A DNA stretch of 64,000 bases from Citrus sinensis. Its lineage: Eukaryota > Streptophyta > Magnoliopsida > Sapindales > Rutaceae. The notes beneath the pieces were generated by a model. The model searched no databases. It was not told the origin of the DNA and was given only the letters and a program-made list of their open reading frames with translations. The stretch lies in assembly GCF_022201045.2 (NCBI RefSeq), contig NC_068563.1:21983001-22047000 (forward strand), given 5' to 3'. Each line of letters begins with the position of its first letter. Position 1 is the stretch's first letter. The translations under genes and the position numbers were made by a program. Below are positions 35,793 to 46,943 of the stretch, piece after piece.

Positions 35793-38080
35793 TTACTTGC
35801 ACTTTCGAACATTGTGGCCTCGTCCACCACATCTGCTGCACTTTCCCTTTTGCCCCTGTGTGTTCTTTTGTCTTTTAACCAAGCATTTTGTCAAAATAAC
35901 CTCCGGGTTTCGCACCACTGTTTCTGTGCTATGGAAAGCTTCCCTTGTCGATTGCTCTCCCTGAGACATTGCCTCTAATCTTAACATCAAATTATGAATA
36001 TCTGATATTGCTTCATTGTATGCGGCAACACTGGATGCAGCATATCGAAGAAAACTCCCGTATGATGCATAAATCATGCTTACGCGAGCTTCCTGTGTCA
36101 TGTAATGCAAACACTGTAAACTTGTCTCCGATGGAGACTGAACTGCATACTTTGCAGTCATACTCCATCGAGACAAAATCATTGCAGGTGGAATTTCTGT
36201 GATATTTTCAGCTTTCATCACAATAAAACAGTGCGAACATGGAATTCCAAGTGTCTCCAAGCACTTGCAGCTGCAGGATAAAGTTTTTGTCGTTTCATTT
36301 ACCACTACTTGGAAATGTTTTCCAGAAACACCAAATTGTCTAACTCTGTATGTAGTACAGCCTATATCTCGGTCACATAGTACTGCAGTAAGCATCCCTT
36401 CCTTCTCAATCTCTTCTCGAACCAAACGAAATATGGCACGCGTGTACTTCTCGGCTGCCTGCTGTTCATACACCTTCAGGTGGGTTATTAGTACCGGACA
36501 GCCCTCACAACTGTTAAAGTCATCCTTTCCCTCCCCCTCTCTGTGCCTATCCATAACTCGATCCATTTGTTTAACAAATTCAACCAATCAAAGCCTTCTA
36601 TTCACAGAGTGGTTTAAATATGCATTCATTCCCTCTAATCTCTGAGTGCTCCTCATTCCACCGAAAAACTTACCTCGCAAATATGCATCAGCCCACATAT
36701 GTCTGTCATCATACATCTTCTGAACCCAATCATTCATCCCTACGTGGTGTGTGTCTACTATGTGTTTCCATTTTTCATTAAATTCATCCTCCGTATATCC
36801 ATTCAGCATACACCGCCGAAATTCTCTAGTGAAATCAGTGTTGTTTACATTGGTCTGTGCATTCCGAGCCAAATGCCAGCAGCATAATCGGTGGCACGCT
36901 TGTGGAAAAATCTTGCTAATTGCATTTCGCATTGCTCTGTCCCCATCTGTAATGACTGTCTTCGGCTGCTTGTTATTCATTGCCAATATAAATGATTCTA
37001 ATAGCCATGTGTATGTGTGTTCAATTTCATCCGCTAATAAAGCAAATCCGAACACTATTGTCCGCCTATGATGATTGATCCCCAAAATAACGACAAAAGG
37101 TTTCTGATACGCATTTGTTTTGTACGTTGCGTCGAATGCTATTACATCCCCAAACAATGCATAATCAGCACAAGATCCCCCGTCGCACCAAAACAAGTCC
37201 CCTAGTCGATTTGAGCTTGTAACTGTAAAGTTATAAAAGAAAGACGGATCGGAGCTCTTCTTCCCATCTAGATATGATAGGCATGTAACTGCATCTGACT
37301 CTTTTAATTCCTGCCGTCTCTTCGAATAGAGCCTATTTTGCATATCCCTCCTATTATACCCAACTTTGTCGTAACCCCCAGATCTATGCACCATGAACTC
37401 GTGTATCTGATAGGGTTTTACACCCACTTGCTGAAGTGACGATGCCGCTACCAAGTCTAGTTTTGTTACTCTTCTATGGGACCGTATGTGATGCACAAGC
37501 TTTGGGGGGGTTAGTTCGTGATTGTGGTTGCCCTGGAAATAGCTGCATGTCCATCGCCTCGTTTGTTCGTTGAAATTTATGCGAAATTGTGCCCTACAAC
37601 CTGTTCGTGTCATGGGCCTTGCTTCCCTTATCCTTCTTTTGTTTTCGAGGTGCTTTCGATGTCTGAACCCCTCTTGACTACACACCCATGCAATATGAGT
37701 GATTTTCCTTGAACGTTTCTTCGTTTATTGTGTTTTCGTATGCCAAATCCTTTTGTGCGCGCGTATTCCCGGAAACATATTTCAACTTCCTCTTCACTGC
37801 CGAATTCCTTTTCTAACATTGGCGGAATGGTTGTCCCGTTATTCGAACCTGCAGCTACGGATTGGGGGAATTGTCTGTCATTGTTGATGTTGATGCATTC
37901 TGCAGTGGTCACCTGGTCCACGGTAAGGTGGGGGTCGTCTTCCGAGGGTCCTTCACCTTCATCGTCAGTTCTGACCGGACTGGAATTCGCTGTATTAAAG
38001 TCGTCTTCGCCGTATATGTCTGCAGTAATCAGCGAACTGAAATAGTCCCCAGCTTCCGTTTCTTTGTATGATTCAGACAT
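35793..38080 (-). pseudogene. FAR1/FHY3-type MULE transposase
   Basis: The order is an acidic start (MSESYKETEAGDYF, Met at 38080), a FAR1 zinc-binding region (GSEEEVEICFREYARTKGFG then CSQEGFRHRKHLENKRR), the MULE DDE core, a SWIM finger (CSCKCLETLGIPCSHC) and a C-terminal zinc knuckle (CSRCGGRGHNVRKC). Core acidic residues are visible in VIAFDATYKTN, TVITDGDRAM and STQRLEGMNAYLN. Two lesions occur. The frame changes within a run of T at 37703-37706 (one base short of the reading that joins both halves), and an in-frame TGA at about 36588 separates NHSVNRRL from LVEFVKQMDR. Otherwise the protein is complete, so the damage looks young, or one lesion could be a sequencing error. Confidence 0.85.
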
Positions 38081-38188
38081 GGTATTCTGTCTCACTAAAA
38101 CAAAACACTCATGACATATTTCTTTCAGCGCCCTCTGTACGTAACGACAGGAAGTCATCCCCGATTCAACATTCCAATAACGTTGCAT

Positions 38189-39411
38189 CTTCTCGGAAGG
38201 TTCCTGTCACTTATTTTTCCCTCCAAGGTATAACGAGATCCCTGGTTCTCCCGCCCTTTTATGTATGTTTAAAAAGTTTAAATGCTACTGTTACAGTTAC
38301 GCGATTTTGACTACTTCATTGGTGTATCGCGAGGTTATTTACTAATTGGTCGTAGTTGACCTGAAATTAAATTATCCATTCATATGAAAGGCTCATTATT
38401 GTCGTAACCTATATATCCAATGCAAACGGGCCCCGCATTGGCCCCGTTTGCAACATGTCGTTTGCAGAATGAACATGAATCTCTCTAAAATTTCAGTGTG
38501 CCAGTTACCAACTTCAACTTTTCACAACTCGAGTACCCAATGGTAATGTATCCAACCTTTTGGGAAGACTCACATTTCAATTGCAATTCAGGATTCCTTT
38601 TACACTCATGTTCATTATATCTTCAAATAAAATTATCCGTTGACATATTTGCATTTGCATATGGGGTAAACCAACCTTCACCAACGCTACTGCAATTGCT
38701 TCATTGATATTACACTGCTGGACACCCCCTTCATTAACAATCTTTATTTGTAATCGACTGAACGGATCAAAGTTTGTTTTCAATTAATGTGTAACATTTT
38801 ACCTGCACCGATCAGTGTGATTTAACTTCCAACGTATTTTCAGCTTACTACGTCCTTCCAAATGCACATTACGTATTTCACTAACACAGTAGCTGCACGG
38901 ACATGTTGACTGTTTTAATCAGAGATTCGCATATGGTTGCTTTCAGTAAGATGTGACGGTGTGCGTGGCGTGCACCATTTACGTGGAGAGGTAACCCTAA
39001 AAGGGTTCCACTTCGTCATATTTTGTTATCTTGTCTGACTCCAGTTTTGTTTAACCTTTTTACCTGATGCATCATACACCGAAAATAGAGAAAATTGTTA
39101 ATTCGTTCTGTTGTAAAATACATAAACCCACTTGATATGTTTGGTTTTTTTGGTGATATATGTTGCCTTAGGGAGTCCATGGAGAGCAATATAGTTGCCA
39201 ACCGACATATTACATGAGATGATATGCAACTTAGTATTAACCACACAAATGTGTATCAGTTCAAGAAAACAATTTACACAGACCATGACAAAAGCAGTGC
39301 AGGTACCACACAAAGGGACAACTTTATATTGTCTATATATAAATGGAGTGCTTCGGGTCCGGTCCTACGAACCTACTACACAAACAGAGTAACAACCAAC
39401 GCAAAGATTGA
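38189..39411. other. Spacer between minus-strand MULE genes
   Basis: This is probably the promoter and leader of the FAR1-type transposase followed by the 3' side of the zinc-knuckle gene. No exon-like frame is recognised. Confidence 0.4.
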
Positions 39412-40230
39412 CTACATAATTACAACTGTATAGCCACTATCGGCCGAACTCCCACTGTCGTTATCCTCGTTCGTTGCGAAATCTTCGTCCTCGGTCGGAT
39501 TACATAAATGTCGTTCCTATGTAAATGGACAGATAAGCATCACAAACATTATGAACTTCCCAAAAAATGTTGATAATAGTGATCATGCAGATATATGCTT
39601 AATTAACTATGACCAGTGCGTTGATGAAGGAAATTTTTAATACATTATAAAAATAAAGACCACAACCTGACTATTCGATGGGGCCACGGGTGGTAATGTT
39701 CTTACAACCTTGCAGGTCCGCTTCCCATGGCTGTCTCCACTGCATATGCTGCACCTGTAAATTCGCTTGGACCCACCACCGTCGCGCCTTTTTCCCGTCG
39801 GTTGTTGACCTTTCGTGGCGATACCTTCTTCTAGTTTGTGCTCCCGGCCGACACATACGCTGGGGACTTGGTCTCCTACCCCCAAAATTCTTGTGGGGGT
39901 ATCAAATGTCGCCACTTGTGATTCCTCTCCATCAAACATTACAACAAGACGGACATTGTACTCGCCATTGGTGATGCACTGTCTAATAATATTCTTAAGT
40001 GATTCGTCTCCATTGACTTCCACGACATGACCACCCCACGGAAGGACTGCTTTGGGGTGGAATCTATGAATCTTTGGAGACTCCTTCTTCTGGAGCACCA
40101 GCGCTGCAATGTTGCACAGACGTTCAACAGTATATGTCGTTGGCCTAACTGTTTGAATCATCATGCCCGACCCCATGTACTCGAGGACGAAAGTAAAGAG
40201 AGGACCCTCTGCCGGTGTGGAATCGGTCAT
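39412..40230 (-). CDS. MULE accessory protein with CCHC-like zinc knuckle
   Basis: Two exons (39667-40230 and 39412-39516, GT-AG, phase 0) give about 222 aa with no stop. The first about 100 residues (FTFVLEYMGSGMMIQTVRPT, then FHPKAVLPWGGHVVEV and NGEYNVRLVVMFDG) look like the beta-rich N-terminal module often encoded with MuDR-type transposases. A basic hinge and a knuckle RCSICSGDSHGKRTCKV follow. The second exon is acidic and Ser-rich. It may be the split N-terminal subunit of the MuDR-type transposase, although that gene lies 6.7 kb away on the other strand. The exact function is unknown. It is the only undamaged gene recognised in the 23 kb element. Confidence 0.6.
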
Positions 40231-40569
40231 ACTGTTGTTTCCGTAAATACTATAAAACCCGGTTGAGTACGATTTTTGTGGTTTGAAACGTTGCTATGCA
40301 GTAATCGAAACAAATGATGACTTTTTCTGGCAAACACAATATATTTTGCTTTCCACTAGTACCCCCCGGCCGGTTACACACACACTTCATAAATGACGGG
40401 CCCCTTTGTGCAATTACGGCTGCAGGGACAGTTTTCGTAAATACCATAAATGATTGGTCCAGTCCTCGAACTATTGACAATTTCGTTATTTTTCGTTTTA
40501 CTCCATGTTTTTCATTTCCCCACAATTGATGTGGTTTTGGTATTTACTTAAACTTGAGAAAGCGTTATT

Positions 40570-41030
40570 AGAAGTTTATGTATTACTATTTATGTGTTCA
40601 TTTTCTGTTAGAATGAACATCACATATAATAAATTTCTAACAACTTACTATAAAATGTAAAAATAATTTTACTCATAATTAATAATTTACTTTATAATTG
40701 TCAATAGTGATGTAATTACTGTTCACAATTTAATTATTAATTGTACATTATAAACAAGTTAATAAAAATCTTTAATTATTTATTAATAATACATTAATTA
40801 GTTATAATGCATTTAATTCTTGGAAATTATTAATAACAAATTAATTTTTACAAAAAAATTTAATTTTATATGAAAATATAATTATAATTATAATTATTAA
40901 AAAAGTTCAATAGTTTTAAATTTTTTAAACTGGAGGCTTTTTTCATTATTTATAAGTATGGGTGCCAATTGATACTATAGGATTTCAATAAAATATTATT
41001 CAGTATAAGTAGTTGAACGAAATATGACCA
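40570..41030. mobile_element. Degraded arm of the 17-21 kb foldback family
   Basis: AT-rich words follow the same order as 20215-20700: tattactatttatgtgtt, aacttactataaaat, aattgtacatta..., a (TTATAA)n stretch, and then a gggt-caattg-tact-t-gg-ttt-aataaaat end. It is one arm only, so a truncated or recombined insertion into the MULE. Confidence 0.5.
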
Positions 41031-41949
41031 TTCAAATTGTTTATAGTAGTGTGGAATAAAAAGAAATACATTAGATAACAGGGTCGTGCATGATATTTCA
41101 TAGGCCGACCATTACCTACATTAAATGTAACTTTATTGGAAATATCTCTTCTTAATTATGATTCCCAGGGGAGGGGAAAGGTTGTAACGGTCGGGGTGTA
41201 CGATGCTTCGCCCAGAAGTCTCCCACACAGTTACCGAGCACTGATAACACTTCAACCAAGATTGACCGATTTGGGGGTAATTGCTTGCATCGCGACTGCG
41301 ACTGTCACATCGGCAATGACAAATAAATGACAGTAGTAGATCCTTCCGTCCTACTAAATCTTCGAAGTAATTAAAGCATGGATTGTGGATTTCGGGGAGG
41401 GCAACAGTTGAGGGATGATGTCGTTGTCATTGGCGTGTACAAACACTGACAACGAAGTACTTTCCAGTGATTTGCTGACCAATACAGTCATCGGGTTTCA
41501 ATAAAATAATTGACAGTGCATTGGGTGTCGCACCTGTCAATCTCGGAGACATGTGATAGTATATTCAAATCTTGCAGCAGTTATTTAATGCTTTTGGGCA
41601 ATGGAGAAGGTGCGTGGAAATTTCCCAGGGGTATACCAGCTGCACAAACGGCGCATACATTAAATCGTTGTTCGTCTTCGCCTATTTTGCATTTATTGTC
41701 ATTAATATGGGTGCCACGTTGTAGCTATTGGTCAAATTAATTGACAGCAACTGCACGCCTATAAGGGATGAGTGGAATAATTTGTTGTGCATCCCCTCGG
41801 TTGACTTAAAGTTACCGTTTCTTTTATTACCGTTGGGGACCATATGATAACATTCCGTAAAGCACCTTCACCACTTATATATTGCTTTTCCTTCTTTATA
41901 CGATCTTGCTTGAGATATCTTCATGGGAATTTCGATTTAAGAAGAATAA

Positions 41950-42309
41950 ATGGCATCATGTGCGAGTATTTACACCAGCAATGGGAGTGGGAGCCGGGGT
42001 AAATGGATTCAACTAAAAAATTGATACTGCAACTGTCATGAGCGTCGACGAGCTGCAATACGCATCTCAGAGTCACCTAAGAACCCAAGGCGCCTTTTAT
42101 TTTGCTGTGACACATGTAAGTTCTTTCAGTGGTGGACGCTGGATAATGAGGAGTGGGCCAGTGTGCGTGACTACGTTCATGATAGGACAACAGAGTTTCG
42201 TTTGCGTCCGTGGCACATTGCGTCGTGGTTTATTGGGATCATCGTGGCAAACCTTTTGGCAAGAGGAGTGGTTGTGATGTACTTTTGGTGGTATTTAAGG
42301 AGGACCTAG
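41950..42309 (+). pseudogene. GRF zinc-finger small membrane protein carried by MULE, one in-frame stop
   Basis: One frame of 120 codons starts MASCASIYTSNGSGSRG. It meets a TGA at 42022-42024 and then continues with YCNCHERRRAAIR, SPKNPRRLLFCCDTCKFFQW and a C-terminal hydrophobic helix (ASWFIGIIVANLLARGVVVM) ending YFWWYLRRT*. The Cys pairs and CKFFQWW match the GRF zinc finger, a nucleic-acid-binding finger found in NEIL3, TTF2 and topoisomerase 3-alpha. A related gene sits in the second MULE. The finger plus helix suggests a nucleic-acid or nuclear-envelope tether; this is inference. The single stop is the only lesion. Confidence 0.7.
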
Positions 42310-43985
42310 TAAGCTGATAAGTCCCCGCCAATGTGCAATTGTTTATGCTTTTAAATTTTGTTGTTTGAAATAGTAAAGTATGTGCTATTATACATTGCCA
42401 CATGTAAAGTGCATTAACCGATATGTAATCGAACAGATTGTGAAACTGGGGATTAAATCATCTGCATAATTGTGTTTTGGTTATGGCGTTGTTACAGGTT
42501 GTTTTGTGTTTCATTTAGCATTGTTTGTAACCATTAGGATTCCGACAAAGGGAATGTCATTCAAAAGTGGGGTCAGCTAACTTAAGTCAATTGTTATCGC
42601 ACAAAGGTATAAAACAAGGCGCGTGAACTATAAAAAGTAAAACATAGATGCTACCCCTTATCCATAATAGCCAAAGAACATCTGAGATATAAAAAAGCCC
42701 CCACCAGAGTTGAACAGCAGCAAAACAGCATTAGAACACTGAGAGACGTTGATAAGAGGTAGCATCTACTATCAATGCCTTCAAGACGGAGATTTGCTAG
42801 TGTAGCCGATTGTAAATTGCCCGGGCTAAAACGAACATAATCGACGCCTCATTTAGCTCGACATTAAAATTAAAATTTGATAGAACCCCCTCCCACGTGA
42901 TGAACACATCAAGAAATGAGGACGTGAACATAATCTGGTACGTTCGAGAAGTTGCATTAATGGCAATGTGCAAATGCATGATGTTGCGCTTATCTGCTTC
43001 GTACCTGCAGATAATTCGAAATTTATTATTTAGGATTGACAGAACATGTCCCCAGACCTAAGAAATACCAAGATTGTCGTCTCATATTCCAGGACTGAGG
43101 CAGGCATTTACAAGTTTTCATGGCAGTCGTTGGATAAACAAACCGAATAAAGCGTTTGTGTATGTAAGGTTAAGGGTAATTACACCGTAATATTAGGACC
43201 ATGCGAGTCGCTGATGGATTTTAAGAATATTATCGACGATTGTAAATAACAAACATTTATATGAAAGAAAATAACCATGGAAATATAGTAAAAACACAGC
43301 ACACACTTCCATCGCAACGTTAAATCGGAAACTTATATATCAATCAGTAGTCTGCCGAACCTGATATCATTGTTTTCTTCTGGAGAACGAACGAGCGAGG
43401 TGACGTCCCTCCGCGGGGGAAAAAGTGGTGATAATGTATTGAGCACCACGGATGAAAACCTGAGGGGAAGTTGTTTACTTTAACGACCATGCTGTAACGG
43501 CTTTTTATATTAATGTTACGGTCCACATGGGTCAATTAAAATCGTACATGTGGCACAGTGGCCCAAGACGAACAAAGGAGTAGAGTTTCAATTGAAGTAA
43601 TAAGTCCCGGGGAAAAAAATTTTTGGTTACGCAACAATAAGAAGTGCAATAACAAATGTGATTAAACCACCGATGTTCCTTTCGCATAGGGTTTGAAAAC
43701 AGATGAAACAAATATTGTTAATATTCCATAGGTATTGCAAAGGAGACTTAGCTGTTATCATCCCCACGCGACCACATAGTTGGATTTACGGTATTTATTG
43801 GGAGATATGCACACTGCTTTTGTCAATAATATATAATGAGCGGAGAACGAAGTCCATTCGATATTGAGTTATCGCATAGGTTTATAACTATGTATACACA
43901 CATATATATAAAGAGTCGGGTTCGGGATGTATGTCTGTGTTTGGTACATGACATGATGCACAGCCTTTAAATTAGACATTTTTAC
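42310..43985. other. Non-coding interior of the 23 kb MULE
   Basis: Only short unconvincing frames (42797-42979 and 43344-43535, minus) are present. No element ends are recognised. Confidence 0.4.
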
Positions 43986-43989
43986 GGAT

Positions 43990-44128
43990 AAAGGTACGGT
44001 CCAACTGCGGTACCGCGCTACTGTTGCATTCAGACGTTCGATGCACATTCATTGCTGGGATCCACTAACAGGCAACAGCTGAATGCAACTGTGACCAGGG
44101 GTGACTTTAAGTATACGCGAGCAAGGCG
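43990..44128. repeat. Internal copy of a MULE-terminus-like sequence
   Basis: ggtacggtccaactgcggta, gttgcattcagacgttcgat and ggatccactaacaggcaa follow the same layout as the MULE ends (ggtacaaccgtg..., gccgttgga..., catctaacgg). This may be the left end of a second, nested MULE whose right end is not found, or a solo mini-element. Confidence 0.4.
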
Positions 44129-44133
44129 ATTGT

Positions 44134-44928
44134 CTCTGGCCCTATATTTTTTGAAGGCCTCATTTTTTTTTTGTATTTCTTAATTGTTCTTTAATTAATA
44201 AATATCTTTTTTTTTATTAAAAATTATGTATTGTAGAAAACCCTATTAGACATCTTTATAATTAACAGTTATACCATAACTAAGAATTATTTTTTATTTA
44301 TTTATAGAAAATCAATATTTGGTAACCTTAATGTTCCATAGAGATAATAGGGAAAATTGTTTAGTCATTAATTCATGCATTATTAGTTTTTCTATAAAAA
44401 AATTTACATTTTTTACCTTTTAACTTTCCTAAGAAAAGGCCAAAAATATGACTTTTAATATTCATTTTAATTCCTTGTAGTATAAAAAATCAATAGATAA
44501 ATAGATTTCTTACTCTTTTTTTTTTTAACAAAGAGAATTATAACATTCATTGATTCATTTTAAAAAGAAAAATTTTTTTTTCTTAAAATACAAAGTGCAT
44601 ATCTAATATTTAATAATCAATTTATCATCTCAATTTTCTGCTATTCTAAATACAAAAATATTCTATTTGACAAAATATTGTTTTAATTATTTGTTTGTTT
44701 ACTTTTGTAATAATGTTAATGAAAGTAAAAAAGATATCTTCTTGCTTTTTCTTTAAGTTTGGTTTTTGAAAATTTTTAAGATCGTTTTTATTACTATTAA
44801 AATTCAAGAGTTAAAAGTCGAATAAATTTTTTAATATTTTATATTTCTTTGAGTATTGAAATGACAAAATAAAAAAGGCCCTACAAAAACTTTTTGCCTA
44901 AGGCCCCATATACTCAAAAGCCGGCCCT
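44134..44928. mobile_element. Small DNA transposon inserted in the MULE (795 bp, hAT-like)
   Basis: A 6 bp direct repeat GATTGT flanks the unit (44128-44133 and 44929-44934). Internal ends carry inverted GGCC-rich words (ctctggccct... and ...gccggccct; aggcct near the left, aaggcccta and taaggcccc near the right). The interior is T- and A-rich with no frame. The short duplication makes the class tentative. Confidence 0.5.
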
Positions 44929-44934
44929 GATTGT

Positions 44935-46943
44935 GACACGGTACCACACTTCGCCCACATATTTATCCCATTTTGAAAATAAAAACATCTTAAACTTTTA
45001 TGTCGTCTTTCCTTCATCCGATGATTGGAACCACAAGTGAACTAAAGCTGCCCCCATGGAATTTGTATAACAAACATTGAAGGTACAACACCATCAACCA
45101 ATAACTTAGTGCATAACCGGAACTCATTTATTTGGTAAAGTCGATGCGGTCTTGAGCTTCAACTTTAAATAACAGGTTTCATACGGTCGAAGGGGTACAC
45201 GGTACCCCTTCTTATTGGGAAACTACTATGCTGTGACTCTTGCTTGCAGAAGAGTCATCCATTATTTATATTTGAATGATAAACCTTACGTCAGTATTAT
45301 GAAATTTTTAAAACATTGTCATTTGCTGGGAGACATCTACGGTGCAACGGTAAAATTTGTTATTAATATTGAAAAATAAAATTTTGTTAAATAATTAATT
45401 TAGTTTATTATTCATAAAAAAAATTTTACTGTTTCTACAAATTGTGTAATATGGTTGGTTAATTTATATATTGTTACAAACAGTATAAATTCTATAATAT
45501 CACATATGCTTCATTAAAATTTTAAATAACAATAATCTTTTTATTTTATATTACATTGCTATTTATGTATTTCAAAGAATAAAAAACATTGTATGTATTA
45601 CAATGTGTTTTAAGTTATTGCCATAATCCTGTCACAGAAAATAATAGTACAGTTACTCAATTGACATAGGAAACAAATGAAGAAAAAACCAAATTTTTGT
45701 ATGAAGCCGTTCATTATTTAGTTCTTTTGAAATCATTAATGATGTGAGTGTTACAAACCAAAGAGAATAAATCCGAGGCGTTGAAACAAGTTTTCAGTTA
45801 CATATAATGGGCAACTCATATATAGACAAAATGACGGGTACCATGGAGCAGGTGCAAGGTACAAGACCCGTTATGGTTTACTTGAATTGTAATGATTTCA
45901 TATTAATATGGATTAAATTATTAAGCGTCGATCAATTAAATAAGGTATGAAATATTAACTTTAGTAGTCATAAATTATACATTGTCGAATATTATACAAA
46001 GCGTGGATCATGAAAACTTTGTTATTGAACGTAACATTGTCAAAGAACGATTTCAAATCGGGTCAATCCATACTGGTTCATCACAACAAACACATGTAAC
46101 CTCCGCCATGGATGGATCCGTCAAAACTTATATTATACTGAAGGCCAATTTAACGGCCGCACAATCTAACGTTACCAATGCCATTTATAGCAGCCACTGT
46201 TGTTACTTACAATAATATGTTCAGAAAATGTGGGGTACATCAAGAGGCAATCGGAGAGGGTTAATATGGTCAACGTCATTTGGACGTTCACAAATGCACT
46301 TGCTAGTGTCCCCCCAGGCGGAGTACAACCCATAGGGATGCTTTATATAGGCCCTTTGAAAATAACATCTTTCGGATTGCGACCCAAAAGAAAAATGACT
46401 CCTAAACTTGAGCCCAATTTTACACACAGTGAAGTCATTTCCTTGATTATGTTGTTATTACTAATCCGAACGACAGACTGCACACGGAAAGGTCGATATG
46501 GGAGCACTACACGAAGCTTCGTTAGCGATGAATGGATGTGGCAAGTATGCAGTCAGATGATGGTGCTGACAACCAAAAGAACCAATAAATGTCAAAGTGG
46601 CGGCAACATCAACCGACTTCGCGCCACTCCCAGAGTTCAGGTGTAATTAATTGCTTTGATATCATTCAACTTTTTTACGTGATTCGGACATACGTGCCAC
46701 CAACGAAATTTCCACCTTAAGTCTGCTGCCTTAAATTCATTCATTAAGTAGGAGTGCTACAAATCTTCAAATGCAGATGACATGAGGCATACCAAATAGG
46801 CGTGGAAGATAAACCATGTCGCTTCGAGCGCATAAACCAGGTAAAAAGCATAGCACAATATCTGTTTCATGTAATTTACAACTTGTGAAAATGAATGAAT
46901 TTGTTTATGCTTCAACAGAATTATTTAACAATCTCACCTTAGC
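44935..46943. other. MULE interior, unrecognised frames
   Basis: Frames at 45982-46215 and 46200-46646 (+) overlap by a few bases and lie upstream of the MuDR-type transposase. They could be leader exons or the remains of its N-terminal module, but no motif confirms this. The 45360-45640 part is very AT-rich and non-coding. Confidence 0.35.

Noticed and set aside
37699-38071. Plus-strand frames over the FAR1-type transposase
   Set aside because: Antisense to a well-supported coding region and without domain or splice support.
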